From an uncultured Tenacibaculum sp. (GTDB taxonomy: Bacteria; Bacteroidota; Bacteroidia; Flavobacteriales; Flavobacteriaceae), in the NCBI GenBank assembly GCA_938041625.1, contig CALISK010000235.1:1-34654 (forward strand): DNA of 34,654 nucleotides, read 5' to 3'. Both the position numbers and the translations under genes were made by a program. Below the pieces are notes generated by a model. The model ran no database searches, was not told where the DNA came from, and worked only from the letters and a program-made list of their open reading frames with translations. Positions 9,623 to 19,015 of this stretch are shown here, in pieces. Within the stretch, counting starts at the first letter, position 1. Every line of letters begins with the position of its first letter.

Positions 9623-10951
9623 TTATTTCATGCCTCGCATCATTTGCATCATACGTTTTCCGCCACCGCCTTGCATCATTTTCATCATTTTGCTCATTTG
9701 ATCAAATTGCTTCATTAGTTGGTTTACTTCTTGAACGGAAGTACCAGACCCTTTAGCAATTCTTTTCTTTCTACTGGCGTTTATAATGGTTGGTTTAGTT
9801 CTTTCATCAGGGGTCATAGAATGAATAATAGATTCTATTCCTTTAAATGCATCATCATCAATATCAATGTCCTTTAAAGCTTTACCAGCTCCAGGAATCA
9901 TTCCTACTAAATCTTTCATGCTACCCATTTTCTTGATCTGTTGAATTTGACTTAAGAAATCATCAAACCCAAACTGATTTTTTGCAATCTTCTTTTGAAG
10001 TTTTCTTGCTTCAGCTTCATCATATTGTTCTTGAGCTCGTTCTACTAAAGAAACAACATCTCCCATTCCCAATATACGATCTGCCATACGATCTGGGTGA
10101 AAAACGTCAATAGCATCCATTTTTTCACCAGTACCAATAAATTTAATTGGTTTATCTACAACAGATTTAATAGAAAGAGCAGCTCCACCACGAGTATCAC
10201 CATCTAGTTTTGTTAAAACTACACCATCAAAATTTAAAACATCATTAAAGGCTTTTGCAGTATTAACAGCATCTTGCCCAGTCATAGAATCTACCACAAA
10301 TAAAGTTTCTTGTGGTTTAACAGATTTATGAATGTTAGAAATTTCGGTCATCATTTCTTCATCAACAGCTAAACGACCAGCGGTATCAATGATTACTACA
10401 TTCTTATTATTTGCTTTAGCGTGCTTAATTGCATTTTCAGAAATCTCTACAGGATTCTTATTTCCTTCTTCCGCATATACTTCAACACCAATTTGTTCAC
10501 CTACCACTTTTAATTGATTAATGGCGGCTGGTCTGTAAACATCACATCCAACTAAAAGAACTTGTTTTGTCTTTTTAGTTTTTAGAAAGTTAGCAAGTTT
10601 ACCGGAAAAAGTAGTTTTACCAGATCCTTGTAAACCTGACATTAAAATAACAGTAGGAGAACCACCTAAGTTAATACCTACAGTATCTCCACCCATTAAT
10701 TTGGTAAGCTCGTCTTTAACAAGTTTTACCATTAATTGCCCTGGGTTTAACGTTGTTAAAACGTTTTCTCCCATTGCTTTATCCTTAACAGAATTGGTGA
10801 ATTCTTTTGCTATTTTAAAATTTACATCGGCATCTAATAAAGCTCTACGTACTTCTTTTAAAGTTTCAGCTACGTTAACTTCATTAATCTTACCATGACC
10901 TTTTAGCGTATGTAACGCTTTGTCTAATTTTTCACTTAAATTATTGAACAT
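9623..10951 (-). CDS. ffh: signal recognition particle protein Ffh
   Basis: MSGLQGSGKTTFSGKLANFL (P-loop), DTAGRLAVDEEMM, TKLDGDTRGGAALS, C-terminal Met-rich M domain MSKMMKMMQGGGGKRMMQMMRGMK. Confidence 0.98.
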   Translation of the reverse strand: MFNNLSEKLDKALHTLKGHGKINEVNVAETLKEVRRALLDADVNFKIAKEFTNSVKDKAMGENVLTTLNPGQLMVKLVKDELTKLMGGDTVGINLGGSPTVILMSGLQGSGKTTFSGKLANFLKTKKTKQVLLVGCDVYRPAAINQLKVVGEQIGVEVYAEEGNKNPVEISENAIKHAKANNKNVVIIDTAGRLAVDEEMMTEISNIHKSVKPQETLFVVDSMTGQDAVNTAKAFNDVLNFDGVVLTKLDGDTRGGAALSIKSVVDKPIKFIGTGEKMDAIDVFHPDRMADRILGMGDVVSLVERAQEQYDEAEARKLQKKIAKNQFGFDDFLSQIQQIKKMGSMKDLVGMIPGAGKALKDIDIDDDAFKGIESIIHSMTPDERTKPTIINASRKKRIAKGSGTSVQEVNQLMKQFDQMSKMMKMMQGGGGKRMMQMMRGMK

Positions 10952-10977
10952 TGGTGTCTGCTACATTTTTAGAGGCA

Positions 10978-11008
10978 CAAATATAGCATTTTCGTTAGTA
11001 GTTTTCAA
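10978..11008 (-). promoter_or_regulatory. putative ffh promoter, TTG-N20-TATATTTG
   Basis: On the minus strand TTG (11008-11006), 20-nt spacer, TATATTTG (10985-10978), ~27 nt upstream of ATG 10951. The -33 element lies inside the 3' end of the DinB-like gene. Confidence 0.55.
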
Positions 11009-11519
11009 TTAAATCTTTAGTATGATGTTCAGTATGGTAAGCAGTCCACATAATAATTTCTCTAACAGGCATTTTTCCCATAAGAGGATGAGGTAGAATA
11101 ACAGAGTCTAGATCACTATCTTTCCACTGATTAGTTTTATGTTGTAACTTTTTTTGTTGAATTTGAAGTTTGGCAAGTAATTTTGTTTTTTCTCTTAAAG
11201 AAGGTTTGGTAATATGAGCATTAAATTGCTTTGCTTCTTCTTTGTATTTAACAAGTTTATCTTGATATTTTTTTATTATTTGATCATAATTTCTTGTTTC
11301 TCTATTTGATTTCCCAAATTTTAATTTGAGTAAAAACTTAGGCAAACTCATAGCTTGATTCAATTTTTTAATAGAATCAACCAAATGCACAATCTGTTGT
11401 CCTGTAGTCCATTTTTCTTTGGGCCCTTCAATCCATTTTTCCACAGGTTGTTTTTCAATCCAATTAAATAAATCTAAATGTTTTTCCTCGATTAATTGAT
11501 TAATTTGGTCTTTCCTCAT
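10995..11519 (-). CDS. DinB-like superfamily protein
   Basis: KWTTGQQIVHLVDSIKKLNQAM ... HPLMGKMPVREIIMWTAYHTEHHTKDL: His pattern and helical layout of the DinB/YfiT fold. Confidence 0.75.
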   Translation of the reverse strand: MRKDQINQLIEEKHLDLFNWIEKQPVEKWIEGPKEKWTTGQQIVHLVDSIKKLNQAMSLPKFLLKLKFGKSNRETRNYDQIIKKYQDKLVKYKEEAKQFNAHITKPSLREKTKLLAKLQIQQKKLQHKTNQWKDSDLDSVILPHPLMGKMPVREIIMWTAYHTEHHTKDLIENY

Positions 11520-11710
11520 TTTAAACTTTATATTTATAAAGTAAATATACTAAAATATAAAATGCATTTTTACTGCTAAAACTATTCCTAAAAACTTTTT
11601 TTTAAAAAAAATCTTAAAAAATAAAAGACATTCAAAAGAAAATATTTAGAAGTATAATGAAATTAAATTTTTAGTTTGTTATTTTCGGGGAATTAAGAAA
11701 TTTTACATAA

Positions 11711-12712
11711 ATGAAGAAAAGTATAACACTAAAAGAATTATCTAAAATATTAAAAGTATCGATTTCTACTGTATCAAAAGCTTTAAATGATAGTTATGAA
11801 ATAAGTGAAATTACTAAGAAGAGAGTCAGGGAGGCAGCAAATGAATACAATTATAAACCAAATAGGACAGCTATGAACCTTAAATCTGGTAGGGTAAATA
11901 CTATCGGAGTAATACTACCAAGTTTAAAAAACTTTTTTTTAGCCAGGGTATTAAGAGGTATAGAAAATGTAATAGCAAAAACAGATTACAATATAATTAT
12001 AAGTATTACCAATGAATCTCATGAGAAAGAAGTACAATCAGTACTCTCTTTGGCAAATGGTTTTGTTGAAGCTATAATTATAGCTGTTTCTGAAGAGACT
12101 CAAGTATTACAAGATTATTCTCATTTAGAAAACGTAAAAGACAAAGTTCATTTATTAATGTTTGATCGTGTTGTAAATACAATACCTTGTGATAAGGTTT
12201 TAGTAGATGATTATGATGCAGTTTTAAATGCAGTGAAAGATTTGCAACTTAATGGAAGAAAAAATATAGCATTAACATCAACAATAAATAATTTAAGCGT
12301 TGGAAAGTTAAGAATTAAAGGATATACAGATGCTATTAATGAATATCATAAACCAATTATTATTGAAGGTACTGTAGAGGTAATTAAAAAAGCGTTAAGA
12401 GAGAGATTAAAAGAAGAATCTATTGATGCTATAATAGCTTTAGATGAAGAGGCTTCATTAGCTTCATTTAAAGTAGGTAAAAAAGAAAAATTACTTGATA
12501 ACGGAAAGCTTTCTTTAATAGGATATGCAGGTAAAACGATTTCTGAGCATTTAACTCCAAGTTTAACAACAATTAATCAACATGGAAAAAAAATAGGTAG
12601 AACTGCTGCTAAAATGATATTAAATAAATTAAAAAATGAAAACGAGAAATCTGAAGAGATAATTATAAAATCGACATTATATAATAGAGAAACAACGAGA
12701 ATAAAAGAATAG
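11711..12712 (+). CDS. LacI family transcriptional regulator
   Basis: N-terminal HTH ITLKELSKILKVSISTVSKALNDSYEISEITKKRVREAANEYNYKPNRTAMNLKSGR, then periplasmic-binding-protein-like domain. Confidence 0.95.
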   Translation: MKKSITLKELSKILKVSISTVSKALNDSYEISEITKKRVREAANEYNYKPNRTAMNLKSGRVNTIGVILPSLKNFFLARVLRGIENVIAKTDYNIIISITNESHEKEVQSVLSLANGFVEAIIIAVSEETQVLQDYSHLENVKDKVHLLMFDRVVNTIPCDKVLVDDYDAVLNAVKDLQLNGRKNIALTSTINNLSVGKLRIKGYTDAINEYHKPIIIEGTVEVIKKALRERLKEESIDAIIALDEEASLASFKVGKKEKLLDNGKLSLIGYAGKTISEHLTPSLTTINQHGKKIGRTAAKMILNKLKNENEKSEEIIIKSTLYNRETTRIKE

Positions 12713-12747
12713 ACAATTAGAAAAAATTATTATTTACAATAAGTAAC

Positions 12748-13443
12748 CTAACGTATTTGAGTTATTATTTTTTTAATAATACCGCTATTCGAAATAGTTT
12801 GTGTAGCATTACCAAAGTAATTATTTTCAGTATTAATTTTTTTAGAAGCAGAAGAATGAATTTCTAAAAAACCTTGATCTTTAAATAATTTAGCGTTTAA
12901 AGGAGAAATACCACCCCCAGGTAGTATGATGATACTTTTATGATGTTTTTTATTGATTTCTTTTAATAATTTTAACCCTTTTTCTGCAGTCATTGCTTTA
13001 CCTGAAGTTAAAACTCGATTAGCGCCTAACTGTATTAATTTTTGAATTTCTATTCTTGGTTTTTTTACAAGATCAAAAGCTCTATGAAAAGTAAAAGGTA
13101 GTGGTGAAGAAAGTTCAATTAATTCTTTAGTTCTTTTTTCATCTATTGTATTATCTATATTTAGTATTCCAGAAACAATTCCTTTGCAGCCCATTTTTTT
13201 ACTAAGAAGAATATTCTCCTTCATTATTTGAAATTCTTGTTCAGAATAAACAAAATTTCCGCTTCGAGGACGTATAAGAACAAAAGTATCTATAGTCAGT
13301 TTTGAAGTAATTAATTTTAATAAACCATAGGAAGGAGTAATCCCTCCAACATTTAATTCGGAGCAAATTTCTATTCTATGTGCTCCTGCTTTTTCTGCAT
13401 TTATGGCAGATTCAAAAGAATTAACACAAACTTCTAATAGCAT
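12748..13443 (-). CDS. cutC: copper homeostasis protein CutC
   Basis: LEVCVNSFESAINAEKAGAHRIEICSELNVGGITPSYGLL, VLIRPRSGNFVYSEQE, FHRAFDLVKKP, GANRVLTSGKAMTAEKG, ILPGGGISPLN. Confidence 0.93.
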   Translation of the reverse strand: MLLEVCVNSFESAINAEKAGAHRIEICSELNVGGITPSYGLLKLITSKLTIDTFVLIRPRSGNFVYSEQEFQIMKENILLSKKMGCKGIVSGILNIDNTIDEKRTKELIELSSPLPFTFHRAFDLVKKPRIEIQKLIQLGANRVLTSGKAMTAEKGLKLLKEINKKHHKSIIILPGGGISPLNAKLFKDQGFLEIHSSASKKINTENNYFGNATQTISNSGIIKKIITQIR

Positions 13444-13570
13444 ATTATCATTGATTATAAAATAAGCAATTTACAATGTTTAAATTATTTAAGATTAAAA
13501 CAGAATTTTAAAATATAAAAAGTATTGAAAATAAAATTAAGAGGTTTATTTTTACATTAAAATTAACCAA

Positions 13571-14488
13571 ATGAATAAATCTAAACTACTTATAATTGTT
13601 TCTTTTTTTTCAATATATATTATTTGGGGATCTACCTACGTATTAAATAAAATATCGGTATCAGAAATTCCACCTTTATTGTTAGCTTCTATTCGATTTG
13701 GAGTAGCTGGAATTTTAATTATGATAATAGCCAAATTATTAAAACAGTCATTAAAGATTACTAAAAAACAGTTTATAAATACTTTGATAGCTGGTTTCCT
13801 ATTCTTAGTGTACGGAAATGGGGTATTTGTTTGGGCTTTAAAATATGTAGACACAGGTTTTGCTGCTCTTTTAGCATCAACTCAACCTTTGTTTGTATTG
13901 TTTTTATTGCGATTGATAGATGGTAAGCGTATGCAAAGGAAATCTATAATAGGTGTAGTTTTAGGTATTATAGGGATGTATCTTTTGGTAAGTCAAAAAG
14001 AAATAGCAACTTCTGAAGGAATGGTTTTAGGAATATTTATGATCTTAACCTGTGTTTTAAGTTGGAGTTATGGAAGTGTATTTGTATCTAAAGCTAATTT
14101 ACCTAAGAACTTTTTTGTAAGTACAGGTTATCAAATGATTACTGGAAGTTTTTTATTGTTTTTTTGGAGTCTTATTTTTAAAGAAGATATGACTACATTA
14201 TTTAATATTAGTTATAAAGTAAAAGTATCAATGGTTCTTTTAGTATTGTTTGGAAGTATTGTTGCTTTTACAGCCTTTAATTATTTATTGAAAGTAATTT
14301 CGCCAGAAAAAGTAGCTACATCAGCTTATGTAAACCCAATAATAGCTCTATTATTAGGTTGGTATTTTTTAGATGAACAATTAACCAATCAATCTATTAT
14401 AGCTTCTATTGTATTACTTACAGGAGTCTATTTTATAACTTCTAGAAAAAGGGTTTCTAAAAATAAGGCAATAACTAAACCTAAATAA
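13571..14488 (+). CDS. EamA/DMT family transporter
   Basis: Ten hydrophobic segments; IIWGSTYVLNKISVSEIPPLLLASIRFGVAG and repeated EamA half ending SAYVNPIIALLLGWYFLDEQLTNQSIIASIVLLTGVYF. Confidence 0.93.
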   Translation: MNKSKLLIIVSFFSIYIIWGSTYVLNKISVSEIPPLLLASIRFGVAGILIMIIAKLLKQSLKITKKQFINTLIAGFLFLVYGNGVFVWALKYVDTGFAALLASTQPLFVLFLLRLIDGKRMQRKSIIGVVLGIIGMYLLVSQKEIATSEGMVLGIFMILTCVLSWSYGSVFVSKANLPKNFFVSTGYQMITGSFLLFFWSLIFKEDMTTLFNISYKVKVSMVLLVLFGSIVAFTAFNYLLKVISPEKVATSAYVNPIIALLLGWYFLDEQLTNQSIIASIVLLTGVYFITSRKRVSKNKAITKPK

Positions 14489-14491
14489 AAT

Positions 14492-14525
14492 AAATTAGCA
14501 CAATATGACCATATTGTGCTAATTT
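14492..14525. terminator. hairpin, terminator-like
   Basis: AAATTAGCACAATAT-gacc-ATATTGTGCTAATTT, perfect 15-bp stem between the EamA gene and the minus-strand peptide gene. Confidence 0.75.
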
Positions 14526-14563
14526 GTTAAGTATATCTCTTTTTTTATTAGAGATAATTTACA

Positions 14564-14740
14564 TTAATTACAATGCTTATTATAAGCATCGTGACCATCG
14601 TTATAATCTCCTTGAAATCCACCTCCTAAAAGTAATTTCTTTAGAGTTTTACAATATTTTCTTCTAGATGTTCCTCCTTGAATTGTTTGTTGCTCTATTT
14701 TATTTAGAGTTTTTCCTAAAGTTAAAATTGAATTTTTCAT
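14564..14740 (-). CDS. small peptide with double-glycine-type leader (putative secreted/bacteriocin-like precursor)
   Basis: Translated by eye from the minus strand; 58 aa, absent from the ORF track: MKNSILTLGKTLNKIEQQTIQGG|TSRRKYCKTLKKLLLGGGFQGDYNDGHDAYNKHCN. Leader resembles that of the neighbouring 70-aa ORF. Confidence 0.7.
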   Translation of the reverse strand: MKNSILTLGKTLNKIEQQTIQGGTSRRKYCKTLKKLLLGGGFQGDYNDGHDAYNKHCN

Positions 14741-14872
14741 GATTTAATAATAGTGTTAAATAATTTAGTTAAACCCTTGATCATTTTAAGACATTCAAGG
14801 TTTATGTCTTTCTTTCGCGAAAAGAGTATTGCTTAATTTTAAATTAAAATACTTTTCATAACAGATATTTAA

Positions 14873-15085
14873 TTAATGTGCATTGTTATCTGAATGTGGA
14901 TTATTAGTACATATAATGTTAAAACAACTGTAACGGCTTAAATGTGGATACATTTCGAGCCATTCATACGAACTACCAATACAACAATAATTGTATTCTG
15001 TAGGAGCTGGTAATTGTTTTCCTTTAATCCGATTTTTTTCAATTTTACTTAATATTTTTCCTAAACTTAAAATTGTTTCAATCAT
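14873..15085 (-). CDS. small peptide with related leader (putative secreted/bacteriocin-like precursor)
   Basis: MIETILSLGKILSKIEKNRIKG|KQLPAPTEYNYCCIGSSYEWLEMYPHLSRYSCFNIICTNNPHSDNNAH; same ILxLGKxLxKIExxxIxG leader; four Cys in the tail. Confidence 0.7.
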   Translation of the reverse strand: MIETILSLGKILSKIEKNRIKGKQLPAPTEYNYCCIGSSYEWLEMYPHLSRYSCFNIICTNNPHSDNNAH

Positions 15086-15239
15086 AAAAGAGTTTTTGTA
15101 TTTAAATATTCGAGTTAATTATGATCTTTGCAAAGACGTTTATAAAACTATTTTGTTTATTTTTAGCAGAAGTATGAATGTATACATTTATACAAGTATA
15201 TATCTCTTTATCCATTTTAAATCAAAAACTAAAGCACCA

Positions 15240-15914
15240 ATGCAATTTCAAAAATCTTCGTTTAAATTTTTAAATGATTTAGCTCTTAATAATAACCGTG
15301 AGTGGTTTGCAGAACATAAAAATGAGTTTACTACTGTTCAGAATACTGTAAAGGAATTTTATACAGAAGTACAAAAGAATTTAGAAGAACACGATGAAAT
15401 TGAAAAGCATAAATTGTTTAGAATTTATAGAGATGTTCGTTTTTCAAAGGATAAAACTCCATATAAAACACATTTTGCAGGTTCTTTTTCTAGACAAGGA
15501 GCTCATTTAAGAGGTGGATATTATTTAAGATTAAAACCAGGAGAAAGTTTTTTAGGCGGTGGTTTTTGGGACCCTAATAAAGAAGATTTATTAAGAATTA
15601 GAAAAGAGATAGAAATAGACGCTTCAGAGTTTAGGGAAGTGATTAATGATGCTAATTTTGTAAAACATTTTGGAGGTAAATTTGAAGGAGAAGAATTGAA
15701 AACAGCACCTAAAGGTTTTGATAAAACACATCCAGATATTGATTTAATTAGAAAAAAAGGATTTATAGCTGTTCAAAATTTTACAGATAAAGAAGTCCTG
15801 TCTCCAAATTTTTTAGAAAAAATAAATGAATCCTATATAGCATTACGACCATTTTTTAATTTAATGAGTTCTATTTTAACAACGAATTTGAACGGAGAGA
15901 GTTTGATTGATTAA
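15240..15914 (+). CDS. DUF2461 family protein
   Basis: MQFQKSSFKFLNDLALNNNREWFAEHKNEF...FRIYRDVRFSKDKTPYKTHFAGSFSRQGAHLRGGYYLRLKPGESFLGGGFWDP. Start 15240 preferred; the ORF-track start 14991 lies in the antisense of the 70-aa peptide gene. Confidence 0.9.
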   Translation: MQFQKSSFKFLNDLALNNNREWFAEHKNEFTTVQNTVKEFYTEVQKNLEEHDEIEKHKLFRIYRDVRFSKDKTPYKTHFAGSFSRQGAHLRGGYYLRLKPGESFLGGGFWDPNKEDLLRIRKEIEIDASEFREVINDANFVKHFGGKFEGEELKTAPKGFDKTHPDIDLIRKKGFIAVQNFTDKEVLSPNFLEKINESYIALRPFFNLMSSILTTNLNGESLID

Positions 15915-17241
15915 GGTTTTTAATTTCTTTCTTTAGAAAAAAGTAAGTTACGATGGTAGCTAATATATCAGAAATAGGAAAAGCAAACCAAATTCCTTTT
16001 AACTCAAAAAAGATAGGTAGAATAATAATAAAAGGAATTAAAAAAATAGATTGTCTTAGTAGTGTTAATATTAAGGCAGGGGTAGCCTTACCAACTGCTT
16101 GAAAATAAGAAGATCCTATTAATTGAAATGCAATAAATGGGGTAGCTAAAAGACAGGTTAATAAAGCTTTTGGTGTTTCTGTTAATAAAGTTTCATCGGT
16201 AGTAAAAATAGCTGCCATTTGATTATTAAAAAGAAATATACAAACGAAGATAACTGAACATAATATAGTTCCATATTTTATAGCTGTTTTTAAAACGTCT
16301 TTTACTCGGTCAAATAATTCAGCACCATAATTATATCCTGCTATAGGAATAAATCCTTGTACAATACCAAAAATAGGAAAGAATATAAACATCATTAATC
16401 GGTTAATGATTCCAAATATGGCTACAGAAGTTTCATTACCATACTTAAATAAAGAATAATTTAAAACGATAATTAAAATACTAGAAGTAGCCTGTCTTAC
16501 TAAAGTAACACTTCCTAGTGAAGTTATTTCTTTAACTAATTTTTTTTGTAATTGTAAATATTTAATCCCTATTCTTAATTCACTTTTACTTGAAAAAAGA
16601 AAACCAACAATAAAAATTCCACAAACAGCATACGCTAAAGCAGTGGCTAAACCAGCGCCAAACATTCCCCAATCGAATACTTTAATAAAAATAATATCGA
16701 GTATGATATTAGCAATAGCAGGTAAAATTAAAGCAACCATAGCATATTTTGGTTTGCCTAATGCTCTAATTATTGGATTTCCCATCATAGCAAAAGCTAA
16801 AAATGGAGCTCCAATTATAATGACTCTAAAATAAGGAATTGCAGGTGTTATAATATCTCCATTAGCACCAAAGAGAGTTAAAACCGAAGTTTCAAATAAG
16901 ATACAGATACCTACTAAAATTAAAGAAATAATTGCTGTAAGGCTTATTTGATTACCAAAAATAGTCTTTGCTTTTTCAATATTGTTAGCTCCTAAAGCAA
17001 TAGAAATGATAGAACTTCCTCCAACACCTACTGCCATTCCCATAGAAGAAATTAAAAAACTAATAGGCAATACAACTGTAATTGCAGCAATGGCTAAAAC
17101 TCCAATCCATTGACCAACAAAAATGGTGTCTACAATCATATTAATAGACATTACAAGAATACCTATAGAAGCTGGAATAGATTGTTTTAATAATAAGGAA
17201 CTTACTTTTTCTGTAGATAGCTCGTTAGCAATTTTGTTCAT
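15871..17241 (-). CDS. MATE family efflux transporter
   Basis: 12-TM pattern; LLKQSIPASIGILVMSINMIVDTIFVGQWIGVLAIAAITVVLPI, AMMGNPIIRALGKPKYAM, QGFIPIAGYNYGAELFDRVKDVLKTAI. Confidence 0.94.
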   Translation of the reverse strand: MNKIANELSTEKVSSLLLKQSIPASIGILVMSINMIVDTIFVGQWIGVLAIAAITVVLPISFLISSMGMAVGVGGSSIISIALGANNIEKAKTIFGNQISLTAIISLILVGICILFETSVLTLFGANGDIITPAIPYFRVIIIGAPFLAFAMMGNPIIRALGKPKYAMVALILPAIANIILDIIFIKVFDWGMFGAGLATALAYAVCGIFIVGFLFSSKSELRIGIKYLQLQKKLVKEITSLGSVTLVRQATSSILIIVLNYSLFKYGNETSVAIFGIINRLMMFIFFPIFGIVQGFIPIAGYNYGAELFDRVKDVLKTAIKYGTILCSVIFVCIFLFNNQMAAIFTTDETLLTETPKALLTCLLATPFIAFQLIGSSYFQAVGKATPALILTLLRQSIFLIPFIIILPIFFELKGIWFAFPISDILATIVTYFFLKKEIKNLNQSNSLRSNSLLK

Positions 17242-17292
17242 CGGGAAGTTTAATTAGTAAACAAAGAAACAAAATAATACGATTAGTTATGT

Positions 17293-17703
17293 ATGTTTGT
17301 TACTATGAATTTAAATGAAAATTTTTCAATTAAAAGAAAGGTTGTTAAAGAAGAAATTGATGAATTAAATCATGTAAATAATGTGGTTTATTTACAATGG
17401 GTGCAAGACATTGCAAAATTACATTGGAAAGAACTCACAAAAAATAATGATTATAAGGATTTAATTTGGGTCGTAATACGACATGAAATTAATTATTTGG
17501 GAGAAGCAACTTTAAATGATGAAATAAAATTAACTACATGGGTAGGAGAGACAGGTGGTGTAAAGTCAATAAGACATGTAGCTATTTATAAAGAAGAAAA
17601 ATTAATAGCAAAGGCAGAAACAACATGGTGTTTATTAAATGGAAAAACTTTTAGACCAACAAGGATTACAGAAAGTATTGTAAATTTATTATCACCACTT
17701 TAA
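17293..17703 (+). CDS. acyl-CoA thioesterase, 4HBT hotdog-fold
   Basis: VVKEEIDELNHVNNVVYLQWVQDIAKLHW...VVIRHEINYLGEATLNDEIKLTTWVGE. Start may be the second ATG at 17305. Confidence 0.88.
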   Translation: MFVTMNLNENFSIKRKVVKEEIDELNHVNNVVYLQWVQDIAKLHWKELTKNNDYKDLIWVVIRHEINYLGEATLNDEIKLTTWVGETGGVKSIRHVAIYKEEKLIAKAETTWCLLNGKTFRPTRITESIVNLLSPL

Positions 17704-17737
17704 TAAGTCGTCTATCTTTGCATTTTAAAAGAATTAT

Positions 17738-18850
17738 ATGTCAACATTTTCGGCTTTAGGTATTCGCAAAGATTTTGTAAAAGGATTGAATGAGTTAGGG
17801 ATAAAAAAACCTACAGAAATTCAGGAAAGAACTATTCCTTTTTTATTACAAGAAAAAACTGATTTTATTGGTTTAGCACAAACAGGAACCGGTAAAACGG
17901 CGGCATTTGGATTGCCTATTTTACATCAAATAAAATCAGAGTCAAATACTATTCAAGCGCTAATTTTATCACCAACAAGAGAGTTGGTTCAGCAAATAAA
18001 AAAACAACTATTTAAGTTTACAAAATATGTAGATAAAAAAATATTTGTAGAAGGTGTTTATGGAGGTGAAAGAATAGAAAGGCAAATTAAAAATTTACAG
18101 AGGACTACGCATATAGTTGTAGCAACACCAGGAAGATTGATCGATTTAATAGAACGAGGAGAAATTGATTTAAAAAACATTAAAACATTGGTGTTAGATG
18201 AAGCTGATGAAATGTTGAGTATGGGTTTTAAATTAGAAATTAATAGAATTTTAAAATATACTTCAGGAGAAAGAAACACTTGGCTGTTTTCTGCAACAAT
18301 GCCAGATGAAATTAAACGTATCGTTAAAAGCTATATGAATATAAATGCTAAACGAGTAGAAATTAATCCGGCTTCTGTGGTTAATGAAAACATAACACAT
18401 TATTATTCATTGACTACCATTCCTAAAAAAACTGCAGCAATTGTTTCTTTTTTAGAAGGGAGACATAATGAAAGAGGAATTATTTTTGCAAGAACTAAAG
18501 CAGGAGCAAGAAAGCTTACGAATGAATTGCAAGAAGAAGGATTTACAGTTGGAGTTTTAGAAGGAGATATGAAGCAAATTGAGAGGGATAAGGTAATGAG
18601 AGCTTTTAAAAATGAGAGTCTACAGTACTTAATAGCTACCGATGTTGCGGCAAGAGGTATTGATGTACAAAATTTAAATTTTGTATTGCATCATCAACTT
18701 CCTGAACAATTAGAATATTATACCCATAGAAGTGGTAGAACAGCAAGAGCAGGTAATAAAGGTATTTCTCAGGCTTTTATTTTACCAAATGAATTAGAAA
18801 ATATACATCAAATACAAAAGAAATTAAATATTAAGTTTATTAAAAAATAA
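17738..18850 (+). CDS. DEAD/DEAH-box RNA helicase
   Basis: IQERTIPFLL, AQTGTGKTAAFGLPIL, PTRELVQQI, TPGRLIDLI, VLDEADEML, FSATMP, YLIATDVAARGIDVQNLNFVLHHQLPEQLEYYTHRSGRTARAG. Confidence 0.97.
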   Translation: MSTFSALGIRKDFVKGLNELGIKKPTEIQERTIPFLLQEKTDFIGLAQTGTGKTAAFGLPILHQIKSESNTIQALILSPTRELVQQIKKQLFKFTKYVDKKIFVEGVYGGERIERQIKNLQRTTHIVVATPGRLIDLIERGEIDLKNIKTLVLDEADEMLSMGFKLEINRILKYTSGERNTWLFSATMPDEIKRIVKSYMNINAKRVEINPASVVNENITHYYSLTTIPKKTAAIVSFLEGRHNERGIIFARTKAGARKLTNELQEEGFTVGVLEGDMKQIERDKVMRAFKNESLQYLIATDVAARGIDVQNLNFVLHHQLPEQLEYYTHRSGRTARAGNKGISQAFILPNELENIHQIQKKLNIKFIKK

Positions 18851-19015
18851 TAGAAACAACTACCTATGAATATCATATATATCTTAGATATTTTAGGAAC
18901 TTTCGTCAATGATATATAAGGTAAGTACTTTTGAAATTAGTAAAGTTGTTTTAACTTTATTAGCTAGATTTGTTATTGTTTTAATAGTATTTCAAAAAGC
19001 TTTTAATATCACAAT

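Noticed and set aside
9568-10898. Plus-strand ORFs 9568-9756, 10332-10517 and 10701-10898
   Set aside because: Antisense to ffh or its terminator; ffh is certain.
12738-12770. Imperfect AATAAGTAAC...GTTATTATTTTTTT hairpin between lacI and cutC
   Set aside because: Possible terminator, but bulged and overlapping the cutC 3' end; too weak to list as a feature.
14991-15239. N-terminal extension of the DUF2461 ORF
   Set aside because: Antisense to the small peptide gene; the family start matches MQFQKSSF at 15240.
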